A stretch of 64,000 nucleotides of DNA. Origin: CAVYOE01 sp963770155. Lineage in GTDB: Bacteria > Actinomycetota > Thermoleophilia > Solirubrobacterales > 70-9. Each line of letters opens with the position of its first letter. Within the stretch, counting starts at the first letter, position 1. This document shows, one piece after another, positions 1 to 9,372 of this stretch. The notes beneath the pieces are model-generated. The model did no database searches and was not told the origin of the DNA. It saw only the letters and a program-made list of their open reading frames with translations. The DNA lies in contig CAVYOE010000001.1 of NCBI GenBank assembly GCA_963770155.1, forward strand, positions 1 through 64,000. The letters run 5' to 3'. Both the position numbers and the translations under genes were made by a program.

Positions 1-521
1 GCGGCCTCCATTTCAACGGCCTGAGCCCCCTCGTCGATCCAGGCGTTTCCCCGCTCGGAATCGCCGTCGTAGAAGAGATCGGTGGTGGCGATCTTCGCCG
101 GTTCTGCGTCCTGGGCCCCAAGGGCGGTACGCAGATCCGGGTCGGGCTCGACCGTCCGCCCGGCGCCAAGCTTCTGAGAGGTGCCGTCGTCGGCGATCGC
201 CTCTGTCGCGACGAGCAGCTGCCCCAGCTCGAAGCCGTCGACCAGCGCCCCGCAGGTCCCGACCCTAATCGCTCGGCGCACCCCGAGCCGGGCCAGCTCG
301 GCGAGGACGATCGCGGCGCTCGGGCCGCCCATGCCCGTCGCCTGGATCGTCAGTTCGCGGCCTGACTCGGTCTCCCCGTAATAGCCCCAGAGCCCGCGGG
401 CGTGATTGCTCATCTGCGGCCTCGCCAGCAGGGTCTGGGCCAGGGCAGGCCCGCCCGGGTCGCCGGGGAGGAGCGCGTCCGCGGCGATAGGGGCGGAGGG
501 GCGAAGGTGATCGGGCGGCAT
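1..521 (-). CDS. Purine nucleoside/uridine phosphorylase, C-terminus cut by window edge
   Basis: Nucleoside phosphorylases of the PNP/UDP family cleave ribonucleosides with phosphate to give a base and ribose-1-phosphate in nucleotide salvage. The frame is open from the ATG at 521 to the window edge (173 codons). It starts MPPDHLRPSAPIAADALLPG, which matches the start of bacterial DeoD/Udp proteins, including the phosphate-binding GDPGG segment near residue 20. A VGTCGAL motif lies near residue 90, and the visible part ends in QAVEMEA, the nucleoside-binding Met-Glu motif. Substrate preference (purine or uridine) cannot be decided because the C-terminus is missing. The gene diverges from the small gene starting at 583. 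Confidence 0.9.
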   Translation of the reverse strand, partial: MPPDHLRPSAPIAADALLPGDPGGPALAQTLLARPQMSNHARGLWGYYGETESGRELTIQATGMGGPSAAIVLAELARLGVRRAIRVGTCGALVDGFELGQLLVATEAIADDGTSQKLGAGRTVEPDPDLRTALGAQDAEPAKIATTDLFYDGDSERGNAWIDEGAQAVEMEA

Positions 522-570
522 CCGGGCGGGTAGCGGCAAGATCGAGGCCGAGCCTATCCAGGGTCCGGGC

Positions 571-576
571 TAGGCT
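571..576 (+). promoter_or_regulatory. TAGGCT -10 element, 6 bases before GTG 583
   Basis: TAGGCT is followed by six bases and then GTG 583. This fits a -10 box of a leaderless transcript and supports GTG 583 as the true start of the frameshifted gene that follows. No clear -35 is seen. Confidence 0.5.
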
Positions 577-582
577 TCCGCC

Positions 583-893
583 GTGGCCAAGCGAAGGCAA
601 AAACAGCCCGACCCAAGCACGGCGGCAAAGAAGGCAGGCATGCCGTCAGGGAAGCGGTCGAGCAAACCTTCGAGGCGACAGCCGGAACCACGAGCGAAAC
701 GCGCGAGCGCGCCTCCCTGCTCGACCAGCTGGTCGGCCAGGGACGGGAGGCCGGCCGCGTGATCGAGCAGCGCGGGGCCGACGGGCGCCGCTTCGTGGAA
801 CGTCGCGGCAGCGAGGCCCGGGAGGCTTCGGCCGCGATCGGCAGCCGAGTGGCCGACGCAATCGGGGAGATTCAGAGGCGGCTTCGACCTTAG
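583..893 (+). pseudogene. Small basic/coiled-coil protein gene with an apparent frameshift near its start
   Basis: From about 591 to the TAG at 891-893 one frame reads as a plausible small protein: a Lys-rich head (AKAKTARPKHGGKEGR) followed by a charged helical stretch containing AVREAVEQTFEA and RERASLLDQLVGQG and ending in IGEIQRRLRP. That frame has no ATG, GTG or TTG after its preceding stop at 531. A GTG at 583 with a promoter-like TAGGCT six bases upstream lies in the neighbouring frame. Adding one base in the GCCAAGCG stretch just after GTG 583 would join start and body as MAKAKAKTARPK. I infer a one-base deletion, either real or a sequencing/assembly error. The function is unknown; the length and charge pattern resemble small phasin-like or coiled-coil proteins. 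Confidence 0.55.
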
Positions 894-925
894 GTTGAGG
901 TTCGGTCTTCCCTTCCCGGATCATC

Positions 926-1386
926 TTGAACGGTCCTAGACTCCACTGCAGTGATGGAGAGAGAGGCCTGTTTTCGGTCGGCTCGCGAGCTGCGTTCCTG
1001 CTCGACGAGGTGCTCTCCGAGATCGACGCGGACCCCGATGCCGGCCCGAAGCTCCGTGCCGCCGCGGCACCGCTGCGGCTCGAATTCACCGACCTGAAGC
1101 TGAAGGTCGACATAGCCGCCGCCGAGAAGCCGGACCACTGCCTCGAGTGGAGCTTTCGCGGCCGGGCCGAAGGGAGCCGGGGCTGCATCTGAAGATGGAC
1201 TCCGAGGTCGGCAACCGCTTTCTCCAGGGCAAGGAGAACCCGGCGATCGCGCTGGTCCGCGGACACATTCGCGCTGCACGGTCGATCGCCGCCGCGGCGC
1301 TGCGCTTCTTCCCGGCCGCGAAGCCGCTGTTCGATCGTTATCGCGAGGCGATCGAGCGCGAGCATCCTCAGCTGCTGCTCGAGTAA
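926..1386 (+). pseudogene. SCP2-like sterol-carrier domain protein, split by a frameshift
   Basis: The first part (to the TGA near 1190) reads SRAAFLLDEVLSEIDADPDA, then LRLEFTDLKLKVDIAAAEKP and a Trp-Ser-Phe segment. The second part, in another frame and ending at 1386, reads LHLKMDSEVGNRFLQGKENP, then ALVRGHI and a C-terminal helix ending EHPQLLLE. Together they resemble an SCP2 sterol-binding domain: beta-strands, a residue run like the LxxGK of SCP2, then a hydrophobic helix. The joint lies in the GC-rich stretch around 1165-1185; one extra G in the GGGG run at about 1180 would restore a single frame of roughly 150 codons. The start is uncertain (TTG 926, GTG 951 or CTG 968). The lipid-binding role is inferred from the fold family. 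Confidence 0.6.
937..942 (+). promoter_or_regulatory. TAGACT -10 element, 8 bases before GTG 951
   Basis: TAGACT lies eight bases before a GTG-ATG pair at 951-956. The conserved protein downstream is in a different frame from this pair, so the element either marks a start lost to a third indel or belongs to a start at CTG 968. Confidence 0.35.
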
Positions 1387-1427
1387 GGCGGCAGCGCCCG
1401 GCCTCGTGGATGGGGAGGCGGTGAGTG

Positions 1428-2618
1428 ATGGCCGAGGACGCGATCTCCCTCAAGAAGGCGGCGAAGATCTCAGGGGTCTCGGCCTCGACCTTGAAGCGGT
1501 GGGCCGAGGAGGGGGTGGTACCGGTGACCGATGGCCACTGGACCGAGGCCTCGGCTGCTCAGGCCCGGGTGGTGGCGCGGATGCGCGAGCGCGGCTATTC
1601 CCTCGAGGACGTCAAGGAGGCGACCGAGGAGGGCAAGCTCGCCTTCGGCTACGCCGAGGACCTGATCCGGCAGCCGCACGGCGTCTTCACCAGGGAGCAG
1701 GCCGCGGAGCGCACCGGCTTGGAGCTCGAGCTGATCGACCGCCTTCTCGCCCTGCTCGGAACTCCGACCGCGCACGAGGGAGCGTTGGGCGAGGACGACA
1801 TGCAGGCGCTCGAGCACATCGCCGAGGTGCTCGATTCCGGCTTTCCCCTGGTCGCCTTCCTGCAGCTCGTCAGGGTCTACGCCCAGTCGATCCGCCGGAT
1901 CGCCGATTCAGAGGTGCGCCTCTTCCACCTCTACGTCCACGAACCCCTGATGCGTGACGGGGTGCCGCCGCTACAGATGGCCGAAGAGATGGGCGGGCTC
2001 GCCGGCGACCTGCTGCCGGTGACCACCCCGCTGATCGAGTACATGCACAACCGCTACCTGCGCTTCTACATCGAGCAGGACGTCGTCGGCCACATGGAGG
2101 CTGACCTGGGCGGCGGCAGGCGGCTGGCGCGGGTCCAGATGTGTTTCTGCTTCGTCGACTTGGCCGGGTTCACCCGATTCACCGAGGAGGAGGGGGACGA
2201 GGAGGCGCTGGACCTGGTCGAGCGGTTCGTAGACACGGTCGAGGCGACTCTCCCGGCCGAGGCGACAGTCGTGAAGACAATCGGGGACGAGGTCATGATC
2301 GTCTCGCCGGAGCCCGCGACGCTGACCGAGTGGGCGGTCGGCTTCCTGCGCCTGTTCCAGGAGCGGCCGCAGCCGCGGGTCGGTCTCCATTACGGACAGG
2401 CGGTTTTCCGGGACGGCGATTACTTCGGCGGCGACGTCAACCTCAGCCATCGGGTCGTGAGCAGGGCACTCGGCGGGGAGGTTCTGGTGACGAAGCCGAT
2501 CGTCGAGGCGATCGCCGACTCCGACTGGCTCGGCTTCGAGCCGATCGGCGAGGTCAACCTCAAGGGCTTCGACGAGCCCGTCTCTCTCTACGTCACTTAC
2601 CCCGCGTCGTCCTCTTAG
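1428..2618 (+). CDS. MerR-type HTH / class III adenylate-guanylate cyclase fusion protein
   Basis: The 396-residue protein begins with a MerR-like winged HTH (residues 5-70; ISLKKAAKISGVSASTLKRW), followed by an all-helical middle region (about 75-225) and a class III nucleotide cyclase domain (about 235-390). The cyclase metal-binding aspartates are visible as D244 in FVDLAGFT and D287 in KTIGDEV. K283 and D336 occupy the substrate-specifying positions and suggest ATP. N338 and R342 in DVNLSHR match the transition-state residues. The product would be cAMP, made in the cytoplasm. ATG 1428 is favoured, with GGGGAGG about 10 bases upstream; GTG 1425 is an alternative. The gene overlaps the convergent CAP gene by 26 bases. 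Whether the HTH binds DNA or only acts as a sensor is unknown. Confidence 0.9.
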   Translation: MAEDAISLKKAAKISGVSASTLKRWAEEGVVPVTDGHWTEASAAQARVVARMRERGYSLEDVKEATEEGKLAFGYAEDLIRQPHGVFTREQAAERTGLELELIDRLLALLGTPTAHEGALGEDDMQALEHIAEVLDSGFPLVAFLQLVRVYAQSIRRIADSEVRLFHLYVHEPLMRDGVPPLQMAEEMGGLAGDLLPVTTPLIEYMHNRYLRFYIEQDVVGHMEADLGGGRRLARVQMCFCFVDLAGFTRFTEEEGDEEALDLVERFVDTVEATLPAEATVVKTIGDEVMIVSPEPATLTEWAVGFLRLFQERPQPRVGLHYGQAVFRDGDYFGGDVNLSHRVVSRALGGEVLVTKPIVEAIADSDWLGFEPIGEVNLKGFDEPVSLYVTYPASSS

Positions 2619-3234
2619 CGCCGCCGGCGCGGCCGCCGCCCCGGTCGGCAAAGCCGAAGTCGGTGGTCGCAAGCACCGCGGTCGGGCCGCGGCCGTTGAA
2701 CGGCCGGCCGAACTCGGCTCCCACACCGAGCTCGCGGAAGCGGGGATTGAGGATGTTGGCCCGGTGGTAGCTGCTCCGCATCCACGCGATGAACAGCGAG
2801 CGGACGGTCGGGAACGTCCCCCAGGCGATGTTCTCGCCGACTAGCCAGGAGCGGGCACCCAAGGTGTAGCCGGTGCCGACGATGCGGTCGACCATCGTTG
2901 TCCCGTCGCGAGACTCGTGCGCGAAGAAGTGGTAGTCGCGCATCTGGGCCGAGTGGTACTTGGCGGCCGCCTGCAGTGCGGGGTTGAACCGGAGCGGCTT
3001 CAGGCGGCGCTCGACTCGCTCGCGGTTGACCATGCAGTGGATCGAGGCCTCGACCCGGTCCAGCGAAACGGCCTCCGGGGAGGGCCGCACGCGCGCGTCG
3101 GGGCACGCGGTCGCCGCACGTCCTGCCGCCGGCAGCGTGGCCAGGATGACGATGGCGAGGACGAGTGCGTATGAAAACGCCGCCCACGCGAGCTGGATCG
3201 TTCGATCCATAGACGTTTGGTCGGCACCCCTCAT
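2593..3234 (-). CDS. Secreted CAP-domain (SCP/PR-1-like) protein
   Basis: The 213-residue protein has an N-terminal hydrophobic signal or anchor segment (about residues 13-38) and a CAP domain running from VNRERVERRLKPL to the end. Typical CAP landmarks are HSAQMRDYHFFAHES (first His/Glu-region motif), GENIAWG and the HRANILNPRF segment. CAP proteins are extracellular; in bacteria their biochemical role is mostly unknown, with proposed roles in lipid or wall binding. Start ATG 3234 is preceded at nine bases by TAGTTA. It is followed by a paralogue upstream in its own direction (3301-3957), so the two are a tandem pair. Confidence 0.88.
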   Translation of the reverse strand: MRGADQTSMDRTIQLAWAAFSYALVLAIVILATLPAAGRAATACPDARVRPSPEAVSLDRVEASIHCMVNRERVERRLKPLRFNPALQAAAKYHSAQMRDYHFFAHESRDGTTMVDRIVGTGYTLGARSWLVGENIAWGTFPTVRSLFIAWMRSSYHRANILNPRFRELGVGAEFGRPFNGRGPTAVLATTDFGFADRGGGRAGGAKRTTRGK

Positions 3235-3243
3235 CCCGTGCTT

Positions 3244-3249
3244 TAACTA
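3244..3249 (-). promoter_or_regulatory. TAGTTA -10 element for the CAP gene
   Basis: On the minus strand TAGTTA ends nine bases before ATG 3234, within the AT-richest spot of this intergenic region. It fits a short or absent 5' leader. Confidence 0.4.
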
Positions 3250-3300
3250 CCTTATTTTGAGGTGGACGGCTTGTCTAGTCCGCCCGGCCAGATCTCCCGA

Positions 3301-3957
3301 CTAGATATACCGCCAGCTCCGTTTCTTGTTGCGGTGCTTGCGCTTGTGTTTGCGCTTCTTCTTGCCCTTCTTCTGCGGCGCCTTGGCCGCGGGCGCGGCG
3401 CCTTCGATCGTGCCGAAGTCTGTGGTCACGATCGCGGAGGGCAGCAGGCGAGGATTGAGGGGGCTGCCCCAATCGGCCCCGACTCCGATCTCATTGAAGC
3501 TGGCGGAGAGGATGTTCGCGCGGTGGCCGGGGCTGTGCATCCAGGCAAAGACAAGCGACTTGGGCGTGCCGAGGTGGAGGCTGCCCCAGGCAATGTTCTC
3601 GCCCACAGCCCAGCTTGCAGCGCCGTCGATGTAGCCGGTGGCGAGGATCCGGTCAATGAAGCTCGACCCGTCGAGCGAGTCGTGGGAGAAGAACCCTCCC
3701 CACCGCATCGCAGTCGAGTGCCGCTGGGATGCCGTGTCCAGCTTGTCGTTACGGCCCAGGGCCGGGAGCCCGTGGTCGGCTCGCTCCTCGTTTACGAGGC
3801 AGTAGACCGACGCCTCATACCGACCGAGCCCGATCTGATCGGGGTTCGGCTGGGTGTTCTGGTCCCCGCACGCCGCGCCGGCAGCCGCCGGCGCCACCGC
3901 GAGCGCGGCGCAGAGCAGGGCGAAGCCCAGCAGGATCCGGGGGAGTCTGCGAGTCAT
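3301..3957 (-). CDS. Secreted CAP-domain protein with strongly basic C-terminal tail
   Basis: This 218-residue paralogue of the neighbouring CAP protein has a clean Sec signal peptide (residues 1-28, ending AAAGAA). Its CAP domain includes VNEERADHGLPALGRNDKL, FSHDSLDG, GENIAWG and HRANILSASFNEIGVG. The last 25 residues are almost all Lys/Arg/His (KKKRKHKRKHRNKKR, then SWRYI). Such tails recur on other exported proteins in this window and may bind acidic wall polymers; that role is inference. It diverges from tilS, with a 147-base region between. Confidence 0.9.
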   Translation of the reverse strand: MTRRLPRILLGFALLCAALAVAPAAAGAACGDQNTQPNPDQIGLGRYEASVYCLVNEERADHGLPALGRNDKLDTASQRHSTAMRWGGFFSHDSLDGSSFIDRILATGYIDGAASWAVGENIAWGSLHLGTPKSLVFAWMHSPGHRANILSASFNEIGVGADWGSPLNPRLLPSAIVTTDFGTIEGAAPAAKAPQKKGKKKRKHKRKHRNKKRSWRYI

Positions 3958-4092
3958 CTGAATGGGGGGGTCTGGTTCCGGTCTGGCTCACCGGTTGCTG
4001 ATCAAATCGGGTGGTCCGTTCCGCCATTGAGCGGGGACCCTCGAACTCGACATTCGTTCCCCCGATCGCGTCGAACGGCTGTCCAACCGGCC

Positions 4093-4098
4093 TAAGGT
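4093..4098 (+). promoter_or_regulatory. TAAGGT -10 element, 6 bases before tilS
   Basis: TAAGGT is followed by six bases and GTG 4105. No Shine-Dalgarno fits in that gap, so a leaderless transcript is likely. Confidence 0.5.
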
Positions 4099-4104
4099 GC
4101 AGGC

Positions 4105-5436
4105 GTGAACGCGACTCCAAAGCGGGTGATCGAGGAGAGCGGCCTAGTGGACGCCGGCGATCGTGTGGTCGCGCTGGTCTCCGGGGGCGCCGACTCCGCC
4201 TGCCTCGCGGCGGGCCTGGCGGCTGCTCTGGGGCCGGCGGCGGTTCGCGCCCTGCATCTGAACTACGCACTCCGCGAGGACTCCGGCGAGGACGAGGCCG
4301 CGGCCCGGGAGGTGTGCGAGCGGCTCGGGATCGAGCTCGAGGTGCAGCGGCCCACGCTGGGCGAGGGCAATCTCCAGGCGGCCGCGCGGGAGGCCCGCTA
4401 CGCGGCGGCCGAGGCGGCAAGGGCCCGGACCGGGGCCGACCTGATCGCAACCGGCCATACCCTGACCGACCTGGCGGAGACGGTGATCTACCGGCTCGCG
4501 AGCTCTCCCGGCCGTCGCGCCCTGCTCGGACTCGCGCCGCGCCGGGGCGCCCTGATCCGGCCGCTGCTGGGGATCTCCAGAGAGCAGGCGAGGGAGCTCG
4601 CCGAGGGCGAGGAGCTTCCTTTCCGCGACGACCCGACGAACGAGCAGCCGCTCTACGCACGCAACCGGATCCGCGCCGAGGTGCTGCCTGTGCTCCGCGA
4701 GCTTGCTCCGGCGGCCGAGGAAACGATCGCCGCCACCTGGGCCGAGCTGACCGAGGAGGCCGAAGCGCTCGAGGCGCTTGCGGCCGAGGAGTTGGATCGG
4801 GCCGGAGCGAAATCGGGCGCGGTTGCGGTCTCCGCGGCGGAGCTGCTGCGACTGGCGCCCGCGATTCGCCGCTTGGCGCTGCGCCAGCTCGCCGAACGGG
4901 TCGCCCCCGGCCCGGTCGCGCTCGGGCCGGCGAAGGCGGCCGAGATCATGCGTCTCTCCGGCGAGCCCGAGGGCGGAGCGGTCGAGCTCGGCGGGGGGGT
5001 CGAGGCGGTGATCGAGCACGGACACATCCGGTTCAACGCCGGCGTAGATGCACGCCCTGAAGAAACCGTTCTGCCGGTGCCAGGCCGCTGCACCTTCGGC
5101 AGCTGGGAGCTGCGTGCCGAGCTGATCGAGGGGCAGCCGAGGCCGGTGCCGGCCGGGCCCGAGGTTGCTGCCCTCGATGCAACCAAGCTCGGCAAGGAGC
5201 TGCTGGTAAGGACGTGGGACGAGGGTGACTCGATCCGCCCGCTCGGGCTCGATGGCAGAAAAAAGCTGCAGGACGTGTTCAGCGACGCCAAAGTGCCCCG
5301 GTCCCTGCGACGGCAGCTGCCCGTGCTCGTCGCGGGCGGCCGGATCGCGTGGGTGGCAGGGGTCGCGGTTTCGGATGAGTTCAAGCTCGAGCCGCAGACC
5401 AGCCGGTCCGCCGTGCTCAGCGCTTCCTACGCCTGA
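4105..5436 (+). CDS. tilS: tRNA(Ile)-lysidine synthase
   Basis: TilS uses ATP to attach lysine to C34 of tRNA-Ile(CAU), changing both its codon reading (AUA) and its charging. The 443-residue protein has the N-type PP-loop SGGADS at residues 26-31, the NYALREDS segment, ATGHTLTDLAETV (the usual HxxxDxxET region) and RDDPTN. A C-terminal substrate-binding region contains the TWDEGDSIRPLGLDGRKKLQ motif seen in full-length TilS proteins. The start is GTG 4105, with a TAAGGT box just upstream. In actinobacteria tilS normally precedes hpt and ftsH; here an unrelated surface-protein gene lies between tilS and hpt. Confidence 0.95.
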   Translation: MNATPKRVIEESGLVDAGDRVVALVSGGADSACLAAGLAAALGPAAVRALHLNYALREDSGEDEAAAREVCERLGIELEVQRPTLGEGNLQAAAREARYAAAEAARARTGADLIATGHTLTDLAETVIYRLASSPGRRALLGLAPRRGALIRPLLGISREQARELAEGEELPFRDDPTNEQPLYARNRIRAEVLPVLRELAPAAEETIAATWAELTEEAEALEALAAEELDRAGAKSGAVAVSAAELLRLAPAIRRLALRQLAERVAPGPVALGPAKAAEIMRLSGEPEGGAVELGGGVEAVIEHGHIRFNAGVDARPEETVLPVPGRCTFGSWELRAELIEGQPRPVPAGPEVAALDATKLGKELLVRTWDEGDSIRPLGLDGRKKLQDVFSDAKVPRSLRRQLPVLVAGGRIAWVAGVAVSDEFKLEPQTSRSAVLSASYA

Positions 5437-5545
5437 GCGCCCCGGATTCACGCCTGGCGCAAATCGCTCGCTACGAGTTTTGGCTACGCCATTACTGGGT
5501 AGTTCGACCGCGAATTAGTTCTTCTACCCCTATCGGGAGGTACGA

Positions 5546-6376
5546 ATGACCAGAGTCCAAAGAAAAGTTGGCGGGTTTGGGCTTGTCACCTTGGTGGCAG
5601 CAGCGTCGGGCGCACTCGCCTCTCCGATTGCGGTGGCGGCACCTGGAAACGGGAACGGAAACGGACCCCAGGGATCGCCCAACGGCAACGCCTACGGGCA
5701 TGCCAAGCAAGAAGCAGCACCGGGTCCAGGACAGTCCGGGGCGGCACCCCAAGGGAACGCGTATGGACAGTCCAACTCTTCGAGCGCACCCGGAAACAGT
5801 GAAAACAGCAATGCCGGAGGCAACGGCAACGGTGGCGGCGGCTCTCCGGGTGTCGGCGGCGGCGGAGGGTCTTCCTCCGGCGGCGGCGGAGATGACGGCT
5901 CGTCGTCGGGTAACAACGGAAACGGCCCGCCCGGGAAGACAACGATCTGCCATCACACGGGGTCTGACTCGAACCCGTATGTGGTGATCACGCCCTCGAA
6001 CGCGTCGTTGAAGGCGCACGCGGGGCACGGGGATCTCATTCCCGCCCCGGACGGCAGTTGTGAGAGCGGCGAGCCGTTCACCACGCTCTCCGGCCCGGGC
6101 GATCCACGCACCGGGGACCCCGGCACCGGTGATCCCGGCACCGGCGATCCCGGCGAGCCGCTGATCGGCTCCGGTAGCGGCGGTTCGGGCGGCGGCAGCG
6201 ACGACGAAGATGGCGGCTCGGCCGCCGACGAGGCCAGCGCGGGCAGCATCACCGGAGCGACGCTCCCGTTCACCGGCATCGACGTCGCCTGGCTGGCATT
6301 GCTCGGCGCGGTTCTGCTGGCGGCCGGTCTCCTGACCCGGTCCCGGCGGCCGGGCTGGTTCACGATCGGTTCCTAG
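5546..6376 (+). CDS. LPXTG-anchored Gly/Asn-rich surface protein with a CHHTG domain
   Basis: The 276-residue protein has a signal peptide (about residues 1-32), a low-complexity Gly/Asn/Ser region (about 33-130) and a small conserved-looking domain starting KTTICHHTGSDSNPYVVIT and ending AHAGHGDLIPAPDGSC. A TGDPG repeat and an acidic Gly/Ser linker follow. The C-terminus is a sortase signal: LPFTG, a hydrophobic helix, then RSRR. It should be covalently attached to the cell wall by a sortase, which is not encoded here. The paired Cys/His residues of the small domain suggest a disulfide or metal site (inference). A strong SD (GGGAGG) lies seven bases before ATG 5546. It sits between two housekeeping genes, an unusual position. 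Confidence 0.88.
   Translation: MTRVQRKVGGFGLVTLVAAASGALASPIAVAAPGNGNGNGPQGSPNGNAYGHAKQEAAPGPGQSGAAPQGNAYGQSNSSSAPGNSENSNAGGNGNGGGGSPGVGGGGGSSSGGGGDDGSSSGNNGNGPPGKTTICHHTGSDSNPYVVITPSNASLKAHAGHGDLIPAPDGSCESGEPFTTLSGPGDPRTGDPGTGDPGTGDPGEPLIGSGSGGSGGGSDDEDGGSAADEASAGSITGATLPFTGIDVAWLALLGAVLLAAGLLTRSRRPGWFTIGS
6099..6157 (+). repeat. 15-bp tandem repeat encoding TGDPG units
   Basis: About four near-identical 15-base units encode successive GDPxT/GTGDP pentapeptides inside the LPXTG protein, giving a flexible stalk. Third-position differences between units show it is not a very recent duplication. Confidence 0.8.
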
Positions 6377-6443
6377 TATCGGTTGACTGCGACGCGGGCG
6401 CCCCGGAGGCTCCGGGGCGCTCGCGCCGCGGCGCCGGCGCACC

Positions 6444-6449
6444 TAGACT
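6444..6449 (+). promoter_or_regulatory. TAGACT -10 element, 9 bases before hpt
   Basis: TAGACT precedes ATG 6459 by nine bases with no SD between. hpt therefore probably has its own start site although tilS lies upstream on the same strand. Confidence 0.45.
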
Positions 6450-6458
6450 GCGCGCCGC

Positions 6459-6998
6459 ATGCGCGACGACGCCTCGATCGGGGAGGTCCTGGTCTCGGCC
6501 GAAGATCTGCAAAAGCGGATCGCGGAGCTGGGCCGGGAGATCAGCCGCGACTACGACGGCAAGGACCTGATCATGGTCGGGATCCTGAAGGGCGCTGTTC
6601 TCTTTCTCGCCGACCTGATGCGCCATCTCGAGATCGACGCGGAGCTCGATTTCATGGCGGTGTCGAGCTACGGCTCGAGCACCGACTCCTCCGGCGTGGT
6701 CCGGATCCTCAAGGACCTCGACGCCCCGGTGGAGGGCCGCGACGTCCTCATCGTCGAGGACATCATCGACTCGGGGCTCACTCTCCACTATCTGCTGCGC
6801 AACCTGAAGGCGCGCGAGCCCGGATCGCTCGAGGTCTGCTCTCTGCTGACCAAGCCCGAGCGACGCCGTGTGGACCTCCCGATCAAGTACGTCGGATTCG
6901 AGATCCCGAACCGGTTCGCGATCGGCTATGGCCTCGATCACAAGCAGCGTTTTCGCAACCTTTCATACGTTGCTGCGCTCGCCGATGACGCTGCCTGA
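6459..6998 (+). CDS. hpt: Hypoxanthine phosphoribosyltransferase
   Basis: The enzyme converts hypoxanthine or guanine plus PRPP to IMP or GMP in purine salvage. The 179-residue protein has the usual length and order of motifs: MVGILKGAVLFLADLMRHL near residue 35, the flexible-loop region FMAVSSYGSST, the PRPP-binding motif VLIVEDIIDSGLTL near residue 102, and the purine-binding KYVGFEIPNRFAIGYGLD near the C-terminus. The neighbouring tilS and ftsH are its usual partners. ATG 6459 follows a TAGACT box. Confidence 0.96.
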   Translation: MRDDASIGEVLVSAEDLQKRIAELGREISRDYDGKDLIMVGILKGAVLFLADLMRHLEIDAELDFMAVSSYGSSTDSSGVVRILKDLDAPVEGRDVLIVEDIIDSGLTLHYLLRNLKAREPGSLEVCSLLTKPERRRVDLPIKYVGFEIPNRFAIGYGLDHKQRFRNLSYVAALADDAA

Positions 6999-7016
6999 GC
7001 CCCGCCTGAGCCCTGG

Positions 7017-7022
7017 TACCCT
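7017..7022 (+). promoter_or_regulatory. TACCCT -10 element, 9 bases before ftsH
   Basis: TACCCT ends nine bases before TTG 7032, in the 33-base gap after hpt. Confidence 0.35.
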
Positions 7023-7031
7023 CGATTCACC

Positions 7032-8987
<1,956 letters not shown>

Positions 8988-9018
8988 GCGGCGATCTGCG
9001 CGAGAGCCGGCCGAGCGA

Positions 9019-9024
9019 GATACT
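9019..9024 (+). promoter_or_regulatory. GATACT -10-like element, 6 bases before GTG 9031
   Basis: GATACT followed by a six-base gap and GTG matches the spacing seen at tilS, folB and lysS, though the first base differs from the TANNNT form. Confidence 0.35.
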
Positions 9025-9030
9025 TGGCGC

Positions 9031-9372
9031 GTGTCGCGGCTCTTGATCATCGGAACAGTGCTGGCGGCGAGCGTCTTCGTGCTTGCCGCCTGCGGTGAGA
9101 AGGACGACGCGGTCAGCGACGAGGAGGTGGCGGCGGTCGCCGCGGCGGAGGCCGCCTACCAGCAGGCGGTCGCGGCGGGAACAGATTTGACCAACGGCCC
9201 ATGCATCTCCGAGGCCCTGCCGGGAGCCGAGGGCTGGGTTGCGGACGTCGTCCATGACCCCCGCACCGAGGTCGACGACGATCCGGCCAACCAGTGCCAG
9301 AGCTACCTCAACGCGAGCTTGGACCACTTCGTCGAGATCACGACCGAGGGCGTCGTGGTCGGGGCAGAGTGA
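9031..9372 (+). CDS. Small putative lipoprotein
   Basis: The 113-residue protein starts with a lipoprotein signal: basic MSR, a hydrophobic run and the lipobox FVLAAC (Cys near residue 21), followed by a charged GEKDD linker. The mature part is acidic and has two further Cys (in GPCISEAL and NQCQSYL), which could form a disulfide. I do not recognise a family. Its stop overlaps the start of the NTF2-like gene by one base (TGATG), so the two are translationally coupled. Confidence 0.75.
   Translation: MSRLLIIGTVLAASVFVLAACGEKDDAVSDEEVAAVAAAEAAYQQAVAAGTDLTNGPCISEALPGAEGWVADVVHDPRTEVDDDPANQCQSYLNASLDHFVEITTEGVVVGAE

Noticed and set aside
6099..6157. CRISPR-like short repeats
   Set aside because: The units are contiguous 15-base codon repeats in a coding frame, with no spacers and no cas genes nearby.
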